Positions 1-9,257 of a stretch of DNA of 64,000 bases are shown piece after piece. The stretch spans positions 1 to 64,000 of the forward strand of contig JAEUQF010000382.1 in NCBI GenBank assembly GCA_016789745.1. The letters run 5' to 3'. Both the position numbers and the translations under genes were made by a program. A model generated the notes under the pieces. That model was given only the letters and a program-made list of their open reading frames with translations. It was not told the DNA's origin and made no database searches. The DNA comes from Bryobacterales bacterium (GTDB taxonomy: Bacteria > Acidobacteriota > Terriglobia > Bryobacterales > Bryobacteraceae). How positions within the stretch are numbered: position 1 is the first letter of the stretch; each line of letters opens with the position of its first letter.

Positions 1-165
1 CGTTTCCAGACCATACCCCTGCGCTGTCCACCCTTCCAGAATCGCCCGCGACTTGTTCTGCCCGTTGTCCCGAACCGTCATGTCCTCGAACCGGTACACC
101 TTCGACGGCATCGCCGGCTTCTGTCCGAATGCGCTCATGGCGAGTATCCCCAACGTCAGAATCAT
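1..165 (-). CDS. Secreted cupin-like protein, N-terminal fragment
   Basis: Only the first 55 codons are inside the window; the gene runs off the left edge on the minus strand. The visible part has a short hydrophobic leader (MILTLGILAMSAFGQ) and then a segment (SKVYRFEDMTVRDNGQN, later ILEGWT) that resembles the start of secreted acidobacterial cupin-domain proteins. The metal-binding cupin motifs would lie beyond the edge, so the family call is tentative. The ATG overlaps the TGA of the upstream PVC-type cytochrome gene as ATGA at 162-165, so the two genes are probably co-transcribed and translationally coupled. Confidence 0.55.
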   Translation of the reverse strand, partial: MILTLGILAMSAFGQKPAMPSKVYRFEDMTVRDNGQNKSRAILEGWTAQGYGLET

Positions 166-3152
166 AGTCCGCCTCTCAGGTACGCAATGATATCGGCGAT
201 GTCCTGCTTCGTCAGATCCTTCTCTAGTCCATCCGGCATCAGAGACACCGACGACGCCCGCACCTCGGCGATGTTCTTCCGCAGCACGGTCTCATCGCCC
301 TCCTCTGATCCGCCTCGCAACGTGATGGCGTTCGGCGTCTCATTCGCGATCACGCCATCATACATCCGCCCGTCCTTGGTCGTGAGCACGTAGTTCACAA
401 AGCGCGGCTCAATCGCATAGCTGGGGTTCAGAATCGAGGTCAGCAGCTCTTCCTTGGTCTTGTTGTTGATGCCCGACAGGTCCGGCCCTACGCGCCCACC
501 CGACCGCCGCGGCATATGGCACTTCGCGCACTGCTCGTCGAACAGCTTCTTGCCCTTGTTGATATCGGTCTTGCCGTTCAGCGCATCCTTATAGCCGGCG
601 ATGATCTTGTCCCTGTCGCTGTTGCTGCTCTCCAGCAGCGCCTTCGCCTTCTTCGCGATCGCGGCGTCCGTGTTCTCGTACAGCCGCCCGCGCGCCGCCG
701 GATCCAGTGCCGAGTTCTCCACCAGCCCATCTTCGATCGCCTTCAGCAGCATCGGGATGCGGTTGGTCTGCGAAAGCATCGCCGTCACCGCCCGCGTGCG
801 GCCCTCGGGGCTGAAGCTCTTCCAGTTCTGCAGGATCATCTCCCCGGCAGCCGGTTCCGTAAACGCTGCCAGCGAATCCACCGCCGCCCCTTCCACCGGC
901 GCCGGCGCATGCGATTGGATCACCTTCTGCAGCACCGGGCTCACGCCGTCAAACGTGCCGCCACGCAGCGCCCGCACCGCCAGCACCCGCTTGGGAACAG
1001 GCAGCGCTTCGGCAACCGCTTCGTCAGCGGCCTTCTTGATCAGCGATGCCAGTTCGAAGTACCGCGATACCTCCCACGCCGCCTGCTGCACCGGCTCGCT
1101 TCCATTCGCCAGCATGCGCGCCAGCACAGGCTCCACCGCCGGCACCTGCAGCCGCTTGGCCGCCACCATCTTCAGACCCCGATTCAGCCCCGTCATCAAC
1201 TGCTCCGGCTGCTTCATCTTCTCGATCGCTGCAAACCAGCGCGTGATTTCCGCCTTGTCCTGCTTGGCCCCAATCACCGCCGACAACTCCACCAGCATGT
1301 CCTGCGTCACCCAGCCGTCGCCCTTCGCCGTCACGGCGTGGAAGAACGGCGAGGCGTTGTTTGCCACCGATGTCAGCAGGCCCAGGCGGAACCACGCATC
1401 GGACGAGCGGTTGTGCGAAAGCTCCAACAGCGTGTCGAAGGCCCGCCGGTCCTTCAGATTTCCCAGCGTCAAGGCCGCCTGGAACTGCACATGCGAATCC
1501 GTATCAGTAGCCGCCTTCACCACCAGGTCCGCCAGTTCCTTGTTGCGGTTCATGTCCGTCTCGGCCAGCCGCAGCGCATGCTTGCGAATGCGCGCGTCGC
1601 TGTCCTTCATGGCCGTAATCACCCGTGGCGTGTCCAGCCCGCCCAGCGACTGCAACAGGTACAGCGCCCGCACCCGCCCTTCAGGCGACTGTGCGTTGTT
1701 CGCCATCGCCTGCAGCGCCGGCACCGCCGCCTTGTCCTGGCGCTCCAGCAGCAGCCGGTGCGCCGTTGTGCGATGCCACCCGTTCGGATTGGCCAGGTGT
1801 GCCACTAACTCCGTGCTGTTCAGCTTCCCCAAACCCGGCTTCAGGTTGCCCTTGCGCCGCGGGTTGTTCGGCACGATGCGGAAGATGCGGCCCATCTTAT
1901 CGCCGTTGTAAAAGTCCAGCTTCTTGCGGATCTCCTCCGGAATCGACTCCGGCGTCTCGATCACTTGGCGGTAGATGTCCATCACGTAGAGGTTGCCATC
2001 CGGCGCGTTGGCGAAGTTGCAGGGCCGGAACCACACATCGGTGGAAGCAATGAACTCCACCTTGTCTTTCGCGCGGCTGGCCTTGAATGTGGCCCCATCC
2101 TGCGTGATCACATCGCGATGGATCAGGTTGCCGCTCACGTCGCCCGTGAACACGTTGCCAACGTACTCCTGCGGAAAGGCATCGCCCGTATAGATGGTGC
2201 CGCCCGATGCCGCCGTAAACCAGCCTTCCAACTGTTCGGTGCGGTTCAGCTTGTTCTCGTCATAGCGCTGTTGCCGCAGCGCTGTGCGCATCTTCCGCCA
2301 CTCCTGCGGGCCTGTCAAAGGGAACATCGGGGCCGACGGCCGGCCGTGGTCGGAGATGTCCTGCGCCACGGCCCGCACTTCCAATAACGGCGCGCGCGTC
2401 ACGTAGTCCATCGGCACCACCACGTGGCGGATATGCGTGGTGTTCTGTGTGATGAAGCGGTTGTCCCAGTCATCCATCGCAGTCCCGTACTGCGTGGGGC
2501 CGCTCGCGGGCTCATGCTTGCCGCTGATGGGGTCGAACCGGAAGTCCGTGCCGCGCACCAGCACCGTGCCGTTCTCCGGGTGATCGGGCGAAGTGATCTT
2601 GCCGTCGGAGCCAAGGTTGGCCCAGTAGATCCAGTTGTTCACCGACAGTCGCGGATTGGTGATGCGCCCCTCCTGGTTCACCCGCGGAAAGCCCGTATAG
2701 AGCACCTTGCGGATGTCGGCCTTGCCATCGCCGTTGGTGTCCTTCAGCCATAGAATGTCCGGCGCACTGCCCGCCAGCAGGCCGCCTTTCCACGGCATGA
2801 TGCCGCTCACCGCCAGCACCTCTTCCGCAAAGATGGTCGTCTTCTCAAACTTGCCGTCCCCGTCGTTGTCCTCCAGCAAACGAATGCGCGACCGTGCCGG
2901 CTTGCCCTTCGGTGGATCGTCCGGGTAGTCCAGCATCTCGGCCACATAGGCGCGGCCGTCTTCGTCAAAAGCCAGTTCCACCGGGCTCAGCACATCCGGC
3001 TCATGGGCGAACAACTCAACGCGAAAGTCATCGCTGAGCTTCATCGTCTTCAGCGAATCCTGCGGTGAGTAGGAGATCTCCTCCGGGCTCTTGCGCGTGC
3101 AGGCAACCGTAGCAACCAGAACAAACGTCAGGCAAACAAGTCGGCAATGCAT
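162..3152 (-). CDS. PVC-type membrane-bound dehydrogenase with HEAT repeats and C-terminal cytochrome c domain
   Basis: About 996 residues. The N-terminus is a lipoprotein-type signal (MHCRLVCLTFVLVATVAC, lipobox TVAC). A six-bladed sugar/sorbosone dehydrogenase-like propeller follows (roughly 30-440: FRVELFAHEPDV, EDNDGDGKFEKT, DTNGDGKADI), then a HEAT-repeat helical stretch (about 450-830). A C-terminal Pirellula/Verrucomicrobium-type heme domain carries CAKCH near residue 875 and a distal RVGPDLSGI segment. Family members are exported redox proteins thought to oxidise sugars or related substrates; the substrate here is unknown. An in-frame ATG at 3173 would give a longer product, but 3152 is preferred because it yields a clean lipoprotein signal and lies 11 nt from a TAGAAT box. 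It is divergent from the aminotransferase gene. Confidence 0.85.
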   Translation of the reverse strand: MHCRLVCLTFVLVATVACTRKSPEEISYSPQDSLKTMKLSDDFRVELFAHEPDVLSPVELAFDEDGRAYVAEMLDYPDDPPKGKPARSRIRLLEDNDGDGKFEKTTIFAEEVLAVSGIMPWKGGLLAGSAPDILWLKDTNGDGKADIRKVLYTGFPRVNQEGRITNPRLSVNNWIYWANLGSDGKITSPDHPENGTVLVRGTDFRFDPISGKHEPASGPTQYGTAMDDWDNRFITQNTTHIRHVVVPMDYVTRAPLLEVRAVAQDISDHGRPSAPMFPLTGPQEWRKMRTALRQQRYDENKLNRTEQLEGWFTAASGGTIYTGDAFPQEYVGNVFTGDVSGNLIHRDVITQDGATFKASRAKDKVEFIASTDVWFRPCNFANAPDGNLYVMDIYRQVIETPESIPEEIRKKLDFYNGDKMGRIFRIVPNNPRRKGNLKPGLGKLNSTELVAHLANPNGWHRTTAHRLLLERQDKAAVPALQAMANNAQSPEGRVRALYLLQSLGGLDTPRVITAMKDSDARIRKHALRLAETDMNRNKELADLVVKAATDTDSHVQFQAALTLGNLKDRRAFDTLLELSHNRSSDAWFRLGLLTSVANNASPFFHAVTAKGDGWVTQDMLVELSAVIGAKQDKAEITRWFAAIEKMKQPEQLMTGLNRGLKMVAAKRLQVPAVEPVLARMLANGSEPVQQAAWEVSRYFELASLIKKAADEAVAEALPVPKRVLAVRALRGGTFDGVSPVLQKVIQSHAPAPVEGAAVDSLAAFTEPAAGEMILQNWKSFSPEGRTRAVTAMLSQTNRIPMLLKAIEDGLVENSALDPAARGRLYENTDAAIAKKAKALLESSNSDRDKIIAGYKDALNGKTDINKGKKLFDEQCAKCHMPRRSGGRVGPDLSGINNKTKEELLTSILNPSYAIEPRFVNYVLTTKDGRMYDGVIANETPNAITLRGGSEEGDETVLRKNIAEVRASSVSLMPDGLEKDLTKQDIADIIAYLRGGL

Positions 3153-3162
3153 GAAATATGCG

Positions 3163-3169
3163 TATTCTA
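3163..3169. promoter_or_regulatory. Shared symmetric -10 box of a divergent promoter
   Basis: The heptamer TATTCTA reads as TATTCT on the plus strand (10 nt before the ATG at 3179) and as TAGAAT on the minus strand (11 nt before the ATG at 3152). One element could therefore serve both divergent genes. No clear -35 box is visible on either side. This is a candidate from sequence only. Confidence 0.45.
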
Positions 3170-3178
3170 GCAATCAGG

Positions 3179-4495
3179 ATGACTCAGGATCTCACCGCTG
3201 GTTCGCATTACTGGATGCCTTTTACGCCCAACCGCGACTTTCAGCTCCACCCAAAGCTGGTTATTGGAGCGAAGGACCAATACTACACGGATGCCGCGGG
3301 GCGGCGGATATTGGATGGCCTGTCGGGGCTGTACACCTCGCCCGCCGGGCACGGGCGCGAGAGCATTGCCGACGCCGTATCCCGGCAACTGCGCGAACTC
3401 GACTTCGTGCCCGGCTTTCTGCGAGCCCACCCGAAGGTGTACGAACTCACGCAGCGGCTGACCGCCATGCTGCCGGCCGCGTTGAACCACGCCTTCTACG
3501 TGAACTCGGGGTCGGAGGCTATCGACACCGCCATGAAGCTCTGCCTAGCCTATCACCGGGCGCGCGGTGAGGCCAGCCGGACTCTGTTCGTCTCCCGCGA
3601 ACGCGCATACCACGGCGTCAACCTGGGAGGCATTGCCCTCGGCGGACTGGCCGGCAACCGCCGTGTCTACACCGGCGCCCTGCCGCACGTCTTCCACATG
3701 CGCCATACGGCACTGCCGGAGAATCGCTTCACGCCCGGCCAGCCCAAGCATGGCGCTGAACTCGCCGACGATCTGCTGCGCCTGGTGCAACTGCACGGCG
3801 CCGAGAATATCGCAGCCTGCTTTGTCGAACCCATCGCCGGCAGCACCGGCGTGCTGCCCCCGCCGGTTGGCTATCTCGACCGCCTCCGCGAAATCTGCAC
3901 CGCGCACGGCATTCTGCTGGTCTTCGATGAAGTCATCTGCGGCTTCGGCCGTACAGGCAAGGCCTTTGCTGCCCAGACCTTCGGCGTTACGCCGGACGTG
4001 ATGACGCTGGCCAAGGCCATCACCAACGGTGCGCTGCCGATGGCCGCCGTCGCGGTGAATGATCGCATCCGCGACACCATCTTCCAGGCAGCCCCCGACG
4101 GGGCCATCGAGTTCTACCACGGTTACACCTGGAGTTCGCATCCGGTCTGTTGCGCGGCCGCTCTGGCGGCCTTCGATATCTACGAAGGTGAGTCACTCTT
4201 CGCCCGTGGCGAAGCCCTAGCTCCCTATTTCCAACAGCAGTTGTTCACCCTCGCCGACCTGCCGGTCGTCACCGATGTGCGCGGCTTCAGCATGCTCGGC
4301 GGCATCGATCTGAAACCCTCCGGCGCTCCCGGCTCACGCGGCTACGAGGTACAGAAGAAGCTGTTCGACCGCGGCCTGCACCTCAAAAACACTGGCGACG
4401 CCATCACCCTGGCCCCCCAGTTGATCTTCACCCGCGAGCAGGTGGATGAGATGATCGCCGTCCTGCGTACTGTCCTGCAGGAGTGCAAGGTGTGA
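3179..4495 (+). CDS. Class III PLP-dependent aminotransferase (omega-amino acid:pyruvate type)
   Basis: 438 residues from the ATG at 3179, a normal length for class III aminotransferases. The N-terminus HYWMPFTPNRDF is typical of beta-alanine/omega-amino acid:pyruvate transaminases. VNSGSEAIDTAMKL forms the phosphate-binding region, FDEVICGFGRTG holds the PLP-contacting Asp, and LAKAITNGALP holds the Schiff-base lysine (Lys279). The predicted reaction is transfer of a terminal amino group to pyruvate or a similar 2-oxo acid, in the cytoplasm. An ATG at 3158 would add seven residues but would place the start before the TATTCT box. The exact amino donor cannot be set from sequence. Confidence 0.88.
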   Translation: MTQDLTAGSHYWMPFTPNRDFQLHPKLVIGAKDQYYTDAAGRRILDGLSGLYTSPAGHGRESIADAVSRQLRELDFVPGFLRAHPKVYELTQRLTAMLPAALNHAFYVNSGSEAIDTAMKLCLAYHRARGEASRTLFVSRERAYHGVNLGGIALGGLAGNRRVYTGALPHVFHMRHTALPENRFTPGQPKHGAELADDLLRLVQLHGAENIAACFVEPIAGSTGVLPPPVGYLDRLREICTAHGILLVFDEVICGFGRTGKAFAAQTFGVTPDVMTLAKAITNGALPMAAVAVNDRIRDTIFQAAPDGAIEFYHGYTWSSHPVCCAAALAAFDIYEGESLFARGEALAPYFQQQLFTLADLPVVTDVRGFSMLGGIDLKPSGAPGSRGYEVQKKLFDRGLHLKNTGDAITLAPQLIFTREQVDEMIAVLRTVLQECKV

Positions 4496-4502
4496 GGGTG
4501 GT

Positions 4503-4535
4503 CCATCAGGCGCGCCGAATACGCGTGCCTGATGG
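4503..4535 (+). promoter_or_regulatory. Hairpin overlapping the ribosome binding site of the Met-rich ORF
   Basis: A perfect 9-bp inverted repeat, CCATCAGGC (4503-4511) and GCCTGATGG (4527-4535), has a 15-nt loop that could pair further (GCG/CGC). The 3' arm ends inside the GGAGGAG Shine-Dalgarno sequence (4534-4540) of the small gene at 4545. It could act as the terminator of the aminotransferase gene or as a structure that partly masks the ribosome binding site. There is no U-tract, which favours the second reading. Confidence 0.45.
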
Positions 4536-4544
4536 AGGAGCCGA

Positions 4545-4853
4545 ATGCCATCCGTGCCCACGTATCCGAAATCCCATGCCGTCATCAAGGCATCCAAGCG
4601 CAACTACAACGCCGTTCTGGCAGCCGTGCAGGCCGTGAATCAGACGAAAGCCGCGGTGATTGCCACGATGGGTGGCATTCTCGTGGTGGCTGGCGCGATC
4701 TGGAGTGCGATCAGCTCACTGGTGGGCCAAACCTGTACGATCTTCTCGGTAATGATGAAGATGATGCAAATGATGCAGATGGAAATCATGCAAGCGGGCA
4801 CGACCGTCATGCAGACGGACGCTATCTACGCCGTTATGGTGAAACTGGTGTAG
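4545..4853 (+). CDS. Small Met-rich predicted membrane protein, unknown function
   Basis: 102 residues with no recognised family. The N-terminal third is basic and polar (SHAVIKASKRNY). A hydrophobic helix at about 36-60 (TMGGILVVAGAIWSAISSLV) could span the membrane. The C-terminal third is unusually rich in methionine (12 Met overall, most in the run VMMKMMQMMQMEIM). A strong GGAGGAG sits 4 nt before the ATG, one of the better Shine-Dalgarno sequences in the window. It lies between the aminotransferase gene and the convergent RND gene. The Met cluster could bind Cu(I) or form an amphipathic helix, but that is speculation. Short length and no known homologue keep confidence moderate. Confidence 0.55.
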   Translation: MPSVPTYPKSHAVIKASKRNYNAVLAAVQAVNQTKAAVIATMGGILVVAGAIWSAISSLVGQTCTIFSVMMKMMQMMQMEIMQAGTTVMQTDAIYAVMVKLV

Positions 4854-4870
4854 CCTGAGGCCCTGACCGG

Positions 4871-7800
4871 CTAGTCCGCAAAGCCAGGCGCTGGCGCGGG
4901 AACCGGCTTCTGCTTGCCCCGTCGAAGCCATGTCTGCACGCGTTCCAGGTAGATATAGACCACCGGTGTCAAATACAGCGTCAAAACTTGCGACACCATC
5001 AGCCCACCCACCACCGCTAACCCAAGCGGCCGCCGTGCTTCGGCGCCCGCACCCAGCCCGATCGCGATCGGCAGCGCACCCAGTAGTGCCGCCATGGTCG
5101 TCATCATGATCGGCCGGAAGCGCAGCAGACACCCCTGGTAGATGGCCTCTTCGGCGGAGATGGCCATTTCCTGGTTGCGTGCCTCGATCGCAAAATCGAT
5201 CATCATGATCGCGTTCTTCTTCACAATCCCGATCAGTAGAATCAGGCCGACGAACGCATACAGGTTCAACTCCATTTTGAAAAACTGCAGCGTCAACAGC
5301 GCCCCCAACCCCGCCGACGGCAGGCCGGAGAGAATTGTCACCGGGTGGATGTAGCTCTCATACAGCACGCCCAGCACCAGGTAGATCACCACAATGGCCA
5401 CAATCAGCAGGATGGTCAGCCCCTTCAGTGAATCCTGGAAGGCCTGCGCCGTACCCTGGAACGCGAGATTCGTCGTGCTCGGCAGCCCGATCTCATCGGC
5501 AGCCGCCGTGATCGCATTCACCGCATCACCCAAGGCCGCGCCCGGCCGCAGGTTGAAGCTGATGGTCACCGAGGGCAACTGCGACACATGGTTCACGCTG
5601 AGCGGCGAAACGCCGGCCACCATCTTCGTCACCGCGGCCAGCGGGATCAGCTTGCCCGAACTCGACCGCACGTAGAGCTTGGACAGCTTTTCGGGGTCTG
5701 TCTGGTACTCGGGCAGCACTTCCAGAATCACGTAATACTCGTTCGACGGCGTGTTGATCGTCGATACTTGGCGGTTGCCATAGGCGCTGAACAGCGTGTT
5801 GGCAATGGCCTCCGGCGTCACTCCCACCGCCAGAGCTTTGTCACGATCGATGTCGATCTGCAGGCGCGGGTTGGACAGCCGAAGATCGCTCACTACGTCC
5901 TGCGTCTGGGGCAGGGACCGGACCTTCGCCTCGAACTTCGGAGCAAACGAGTACAGCGTCTGCGTGTCCACATCCTGCAGCGACACCTGGTACAGCGCCC
6001 GGCCTTGTTGTCCCCCGATCGTGATCAGCGGCGGAATCCGCATGAAGGCGTTGATGCCGGGGATTTTGGCCATCTGCGTGCGCACCTCGTTGATTACCTG
6101 CTGGGCGGGCACTCGCTCATGCCGGTCCTTCAACTGGGCGAACACGAAGCCGGTGTTCTGGCCGCCAAAGTTGCCACCCACGCCGGTTACCGTCGTCTGC
6201 ACGGCCGGATGCGCTAACAGCACGTCGCGCACCTGTTGTTGCAGCCCCACCATCTTCTCAAACGACGAGTCTTCACTCGCTTCGGTCTGGCCGAAGATCG
6301 TGCCGATATCCTCTGGCGGCAGAAAGCCTTTCGGAATCACCCCGAACAGATAGAAGGTATAGCCCGCCAGGACGAGGTTCAGCATCAGGGTCGCCAGGCG
6401 GTGGCGCAGCGTGAACTTCAGGGTGCGGTCGTAGAAGCCCAGCAGCCCTGCAAAGCCGGCCTCGGTAATGCGGAAGAACAGCCCCTGTTTGTGCGATTCC
6501 TGATGCCCCAGAAAGCGGCTGCACAGCAACGGCGTGAACGTCAGCGAAATCACGCCGGAAATCAGCACCGCCACCGCGATGGTCACCGAAAACTCGCGCA
6601 GCAGCCGGCCGACAATGCCCCCCAGGAACAGCACCGGAATGAACACGGCCACCAGCGAAATCGTCATCGACACGATGGTGAAGGAGATCTCCTTGGCCCC
6701 TTCATAGGCGGCTTGCAGGCGTTCCTTGCCCATCTCGCGATGCCGCACGATGTTTTCCAGCATCACGATCGCGTCGTCGACGACAAACCCTACCGACAGC
6801 GTCATCGCCATCAGGCTCAGGTTGTCCACCGAGTAGTTCAGCATGTACATCGCCCCGAACGTGCCCACCAGCGACAGCGGCACAGCGACGCTGGGAATCA
6901 TCGTTGCCGACACGTTCCGCAGGAACACGAAGATCACGAAGATAACCAAGCCAATGGTCAGCCAAAGCGTGAACTTCACGTCGGCGATGGATTCGCGGAT
7001 GCTCTGGCTACGGTCGGAGTTGATGATCAGGTTCAGCCCTGCCGGCATCTGTTGGCGCAGCGAAGGCAGCACGGCTTTGATCCGGTCTACCACCTGCACC
7101 GTGTTTACGCCCGGCTGCTTCTGCACAGCCAGCGTCATTCCCCGTTTGTCTTTGATCCAGAACGCCGTCTTCTCGTTCTGCACCCCATCGGTGACGCGCG
7201 CCACCTGTTCCAGGCGCACGGGGCTGCCGTTACGGTAGGCCACAATCAGCGGTCGAAACTGGGCAGCGGAAGACAACTGCGAGTTTGCCTGGACCGTGTA
7301 GGCGCGGCTGGTTCCGTAGAGTGCGCCGGCCGGCAGGTTCACGTTGCTCCGCGCCAAAGCTTCCCGAATTTCGTTCAAGCCGATGCCGCGCGAAGCCAGC
7401 TTCTCCGGATCCACCTGGACGCGCACCGCGTATTTCTGCGACCCGAAGACGTTCACCTGCGCCACGCCGCTGAGCGAGCTGATGCGCTGTGCCAGCAGGT
7501 TCTGCGCGTAGTCGTCCACCACGTAGGGCGGCAGCGTTTCGCTCCACAGCCCCATGTAGACCACCGGCTGGTCCGCCGGATTCACTTTGTTGTACGACGG
7601 CGGCGTCGGCATGTCCGCCGGCAGCGAACGGCTGGCCTGCGAGAGTGCCGACTGCACGTCCTGCGCCGCCGCGTCGATATCGCGATCCAGCGAGAACTGC
7701 AGCGTAATGTTGGTGTTTCCCAGCGAACTGGTCGATGACATGCTTTCCAAACCGGCGATGGTCAGGAAGGCTCGTTCCAGTGGCGTTGCTACCGTCGATG

Positions 7801-7978
7801 CCATCGTGTCGGGATTCGCTCCGGGAAGGCTGGCCCGCACCTGCAGCGTCGGATACTCCACCGGCGGCAGGTCGCTCACCGGCAGCGTCACATACCCGAG
7901 AATGCCGAAGATGAGCAGCGCCGCCATCAGCAGCGTTGTCGTCACCGCGCGCCGGATGAAGAATGCCGTAAAATTCAC
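4871..7978 (-). CDS. RND efflux transporter inner-membrane subunit (AcrB/MdtB-like, HAE1 family)
   Basis: 1035 residues, the normal length for an RND pump. An N-terminal transmembrane helix (FFIRRAVTTTLLMAALL) and the pore-domain opening LPVSDLPPVEYPTLQV are typical of MdtB/MdtC-like multidrug pumps. The proton-relay TM4 motif is present as GFVVDDAIVMLENIVRH with both aspartates. The second half repeats the layout with TM bundles around FVGLILLIGIVKKNAIMMIDFAI. It should export hydrophobic or amphipathic compounds using the proton motive force. Its ATG overlaps the stop of the adaptor gene by 4 bp (7975-7978), so they form one unit. No outer-membrane factor gene is adjacent. Confidence 0.95.
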   Translation of the reverse strand: MNFTAFFIRRAVTTTLLMAALLIFGILGYVTLPVSDLPPVEYPTLQVRASLPGANPDTMASTVATPLERAFLTIAGLESMSSTSSLGNTNITLQFSLDRDIDAAAQDVQSALSQASRSLPADMPTPPSYNKVNPADQPVVYMGLWSETLPPYVVDDYAQNLLAQRISSLSGVAQVNVFGSQKYAVRVQVDPEKLASRGIGLNEIREALARSNVNLPAGALYGTSRAYTVQANSQLSSAAQFRPLIVAYRNGSPVRLEQVARVTDGVQNEKTAFWIKDKRGMTLAVQKQPGVNTVQVVDRIKAVLPSLRQQMPAGLNLIINSDRSQSIRESIADVKFTLWLTIGLVIFVIFVFLRNVSATMIPSVAVPLSLVGTFGAMYMLNYSVDNLSLMAMTLSVGFVVDDAIVMLENIVRHREMGKERLQAAYEGAKEISFTIVSMTISLVAVFIPVLFLGGIVGRLLREFSVTIAVAVLISGVISLTFTPLLCSRFLGHQESHKQGLFFRITEAGFAGLLGFYDRTLKFTLRHRLATLMLNLVLAGYTFYLFGVIPKGFLPPEDIGTIFGQTEASEDSSFEKMVGLQQQVRDVLLAHPAVQTTVTGVGGNFGGQNTGFVFAQLKDRHERVPAQQVINEVRTQMAKIPGINAFMRIPPLITIGGQQGRALYQVSLQDVDTQTLYSFAPKFEAKVRSLPQTQDVVSDLRLSNPRLQIDIDRDKALAVGVTPEAIANTLFSAYGNRQVSTINTPSNEYYVILEVLPEYQTDPEKLSKLYVRSSSGKLIPLAAVTKMVAGVSPLSVNHVSQLPSVTISFNLRPGAALGDAVNAITAAADEIGLPSTTNLAFQGTAQAFQDSLKGLTILLIVAIVVIYLVLGVLYESYIHPVTILSGLPSAGLGALLTLQFFKMELNLYAFVGLILLIGIVKKNAIMMIDFAIEARNQEMAISAEEAIYQGCLLRFRPIMMTTMAALLGALPIAIGLGAGAEARRPLGLAVVGGLMVSQVLTLYLTPVVYIYLERVQTWLRRGKQKPVPAPAPGFAD

Positions 7979-9171
7979 AGCTTGCTCCGATTCTGCAGGA
8001 TCTGCAACTTCGCTCCCGGAGCGACGCGCAGTTGGCCTTCCACGATCACCGTCTCACCGGGCTGCAGTCCCTGCAATAGGATCGAGACATCTCCCTGTGT
8101 TCGCAGCACCTTCACCAGTTGCATCTCTGCGGTCTGGTCCTGCTTTACCCGCCAGACATAGGTGCCGTTAGGACCCGTCTGCACGGCGGCGCTTGGCACC
8201 GTCACCTGCCCACGCTCTACGGTCAGCCGCAGGGTGGCGTTGGCGAACTGGCCCGGCCAGAGCTTGCGGTCCGTGTTGGGGAACGTGGCCTTCAAACGGA
8301 TGGTGCCGGTCTGCGTGTCCACGGCATTGTCGATGAAGTCGAGCCTGCCGGCGGTGGGCGAGTCCTGCGTCCCATCGGGAGCAGCCATGACCGTGAGTTG
8401 CCCGGCGGTACGGAAGCGGCGGATATCGGACAGCGTCTGTTCGGGCACCGCGAAGCTCACGTACACCGGCTGCACCTGCAGTATGTCCACCAGCGAAACG
8501 GTGTCGTTCTCCTTCACCAGGTTGCCTTCCTTCACGTTAATCACGCCGGTGCGGCCGGAAATGGGGGCGTAAATCTTTGTGTAGCTCAGTTGGATGCGCG
8601 CCTGGTTGATGCGGGATTCATCGGCGCGGGCCGAAGCGCGCGCACTTTCGATATTGGCAACATTGGCGGCAAGCGATGCTTCGGCTGCCTCGGCAACCGT
8701 TCGCAACTGATCGGCCTGGTCGCGCGAGATGATACCCTGCTTCTGCAATTCCTCGTAGCGTGTGGCCTGCTGACGGGCGTTCTTCGCCGTGACACGGTCG
8801 CGGGCGGCCTGGGCTTCGGCCTGCTTCTCCAGTGCGACGTCCTTCAGCAGATTGGCTTCGGCCAGGCGCAGGTTCTCTTCAAAGGGCGCCGCGTCGATCT
8901 CAAATAGCAGGTCGCCTTTCTTGACGTCCTGGCCTTCGGTGAACCTGACACTCTTGATCATGCCGGCAACGCGGGATTTCACCGCCACCGAAGAATGGGC
9001 TTCGACGTTGCCGATAGCGCGCAACTCCAGCGGAACATCCTGCTGGATAACAGGGGCCACGCGGACAGGCACGGCAGCACGAGCCGGCGCGGATGCGGCG
9101 GCCGTAGGCTTCTTACACGCGGCTGTTGCCAGCAGACCGAGTGTGCACACAACGGAAACGGCTCTATTCAT
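7975..9171 (-). CDS. RND efflux periplasmic adaptor (membrane fusion protein)
   Basis: About 398 residues from the ATG at 9171, the start that gives a lipoprotein leader (MNRAVSVVCTLGLLATAAC, Cys19). Upstream in-frame starts add an implausible N-terminus. The first beta-barrel strand VRVAPVIQQDVPLELRAIG leads into the lipoyl half (AHSSVAVKSRVAGMIKSV and YAPISGRTGVINVKEGNLV). These flank a long alpha-helical hairpin of about 90 residues rich in Ala, Arg and Glu. The protein bridges the RND pump to an outer-membrane channel encoded elsewhere. It is translationally coupled to the pump gene and divergent from the SDR gene. Confidence 0.93.
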   Translation of the reverse strand: MNRAVSVVCTLGLLATAACKKPTAAASAPARAAVPVRVAPVIQQDVPLELRAIGNVEAHSSVAVKSRVAGMIKSVRFTEGQDVKKGDLLFEIDAAPFEENLRLAEANLLKDVALEKQAEAQAARDRVTAKNARQQATRYEELQKQGIISRDQADQLRTVAEAAEASLAANVANIESARASARADESRINQARIQLSYTKIYAPISGRTGVINVKEGNLVKENDTVSLVDILQVQPVYVSFAVPEQTLSDIRRFRTAGQLTVMAAPDGTQDSPTAGRLDFIDNAVDTQTGTIRLKATFPNTDRKLWPGQFANATLRLTVERGQVTVPSAAVQTGPNGTYVWRVKQDQTAEMQLVKVLRTQGDVSILLQGLQPGETVIVEGQLRVAPGAKLQILQNRSKL

Positions 9172-9257
9172 GGGCAAGTACGGAATTACCAGTATCGCAG
9201 TAAGTTGTAGGGACGAAAGGAGACAGGAAAAGGTTATATCGGCGACCATGGAATCAT

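Noticed and set aside
162..3173. Start of the PVC cytochrome at 3173
   Set aside because: The extra MLEYAYF precedes the hydrophobic leader and would place the start within the TATTCTA box; 3152 gives a proper lipoprotein signal.
4532..4858. An alternative 108-codon plus-strand frame overlapping the Met-rich ORF
   Set aside because: Its ATG overlaps the Shine-Dalgarno region, and its product is an Arg/Asp/Gly-rich chain without secondary-structure pattern, whereas the chosen frame has a membrane helix and a well-spaced ribosome site.
6236..7738. A 500-codon plus-strand open frame inside the RND pump gene
   Set aside because: It is rich in His, Arg and Gln with no domain, and lies fully antisense to an intact RND transporter; a GC-rich shadow frame.
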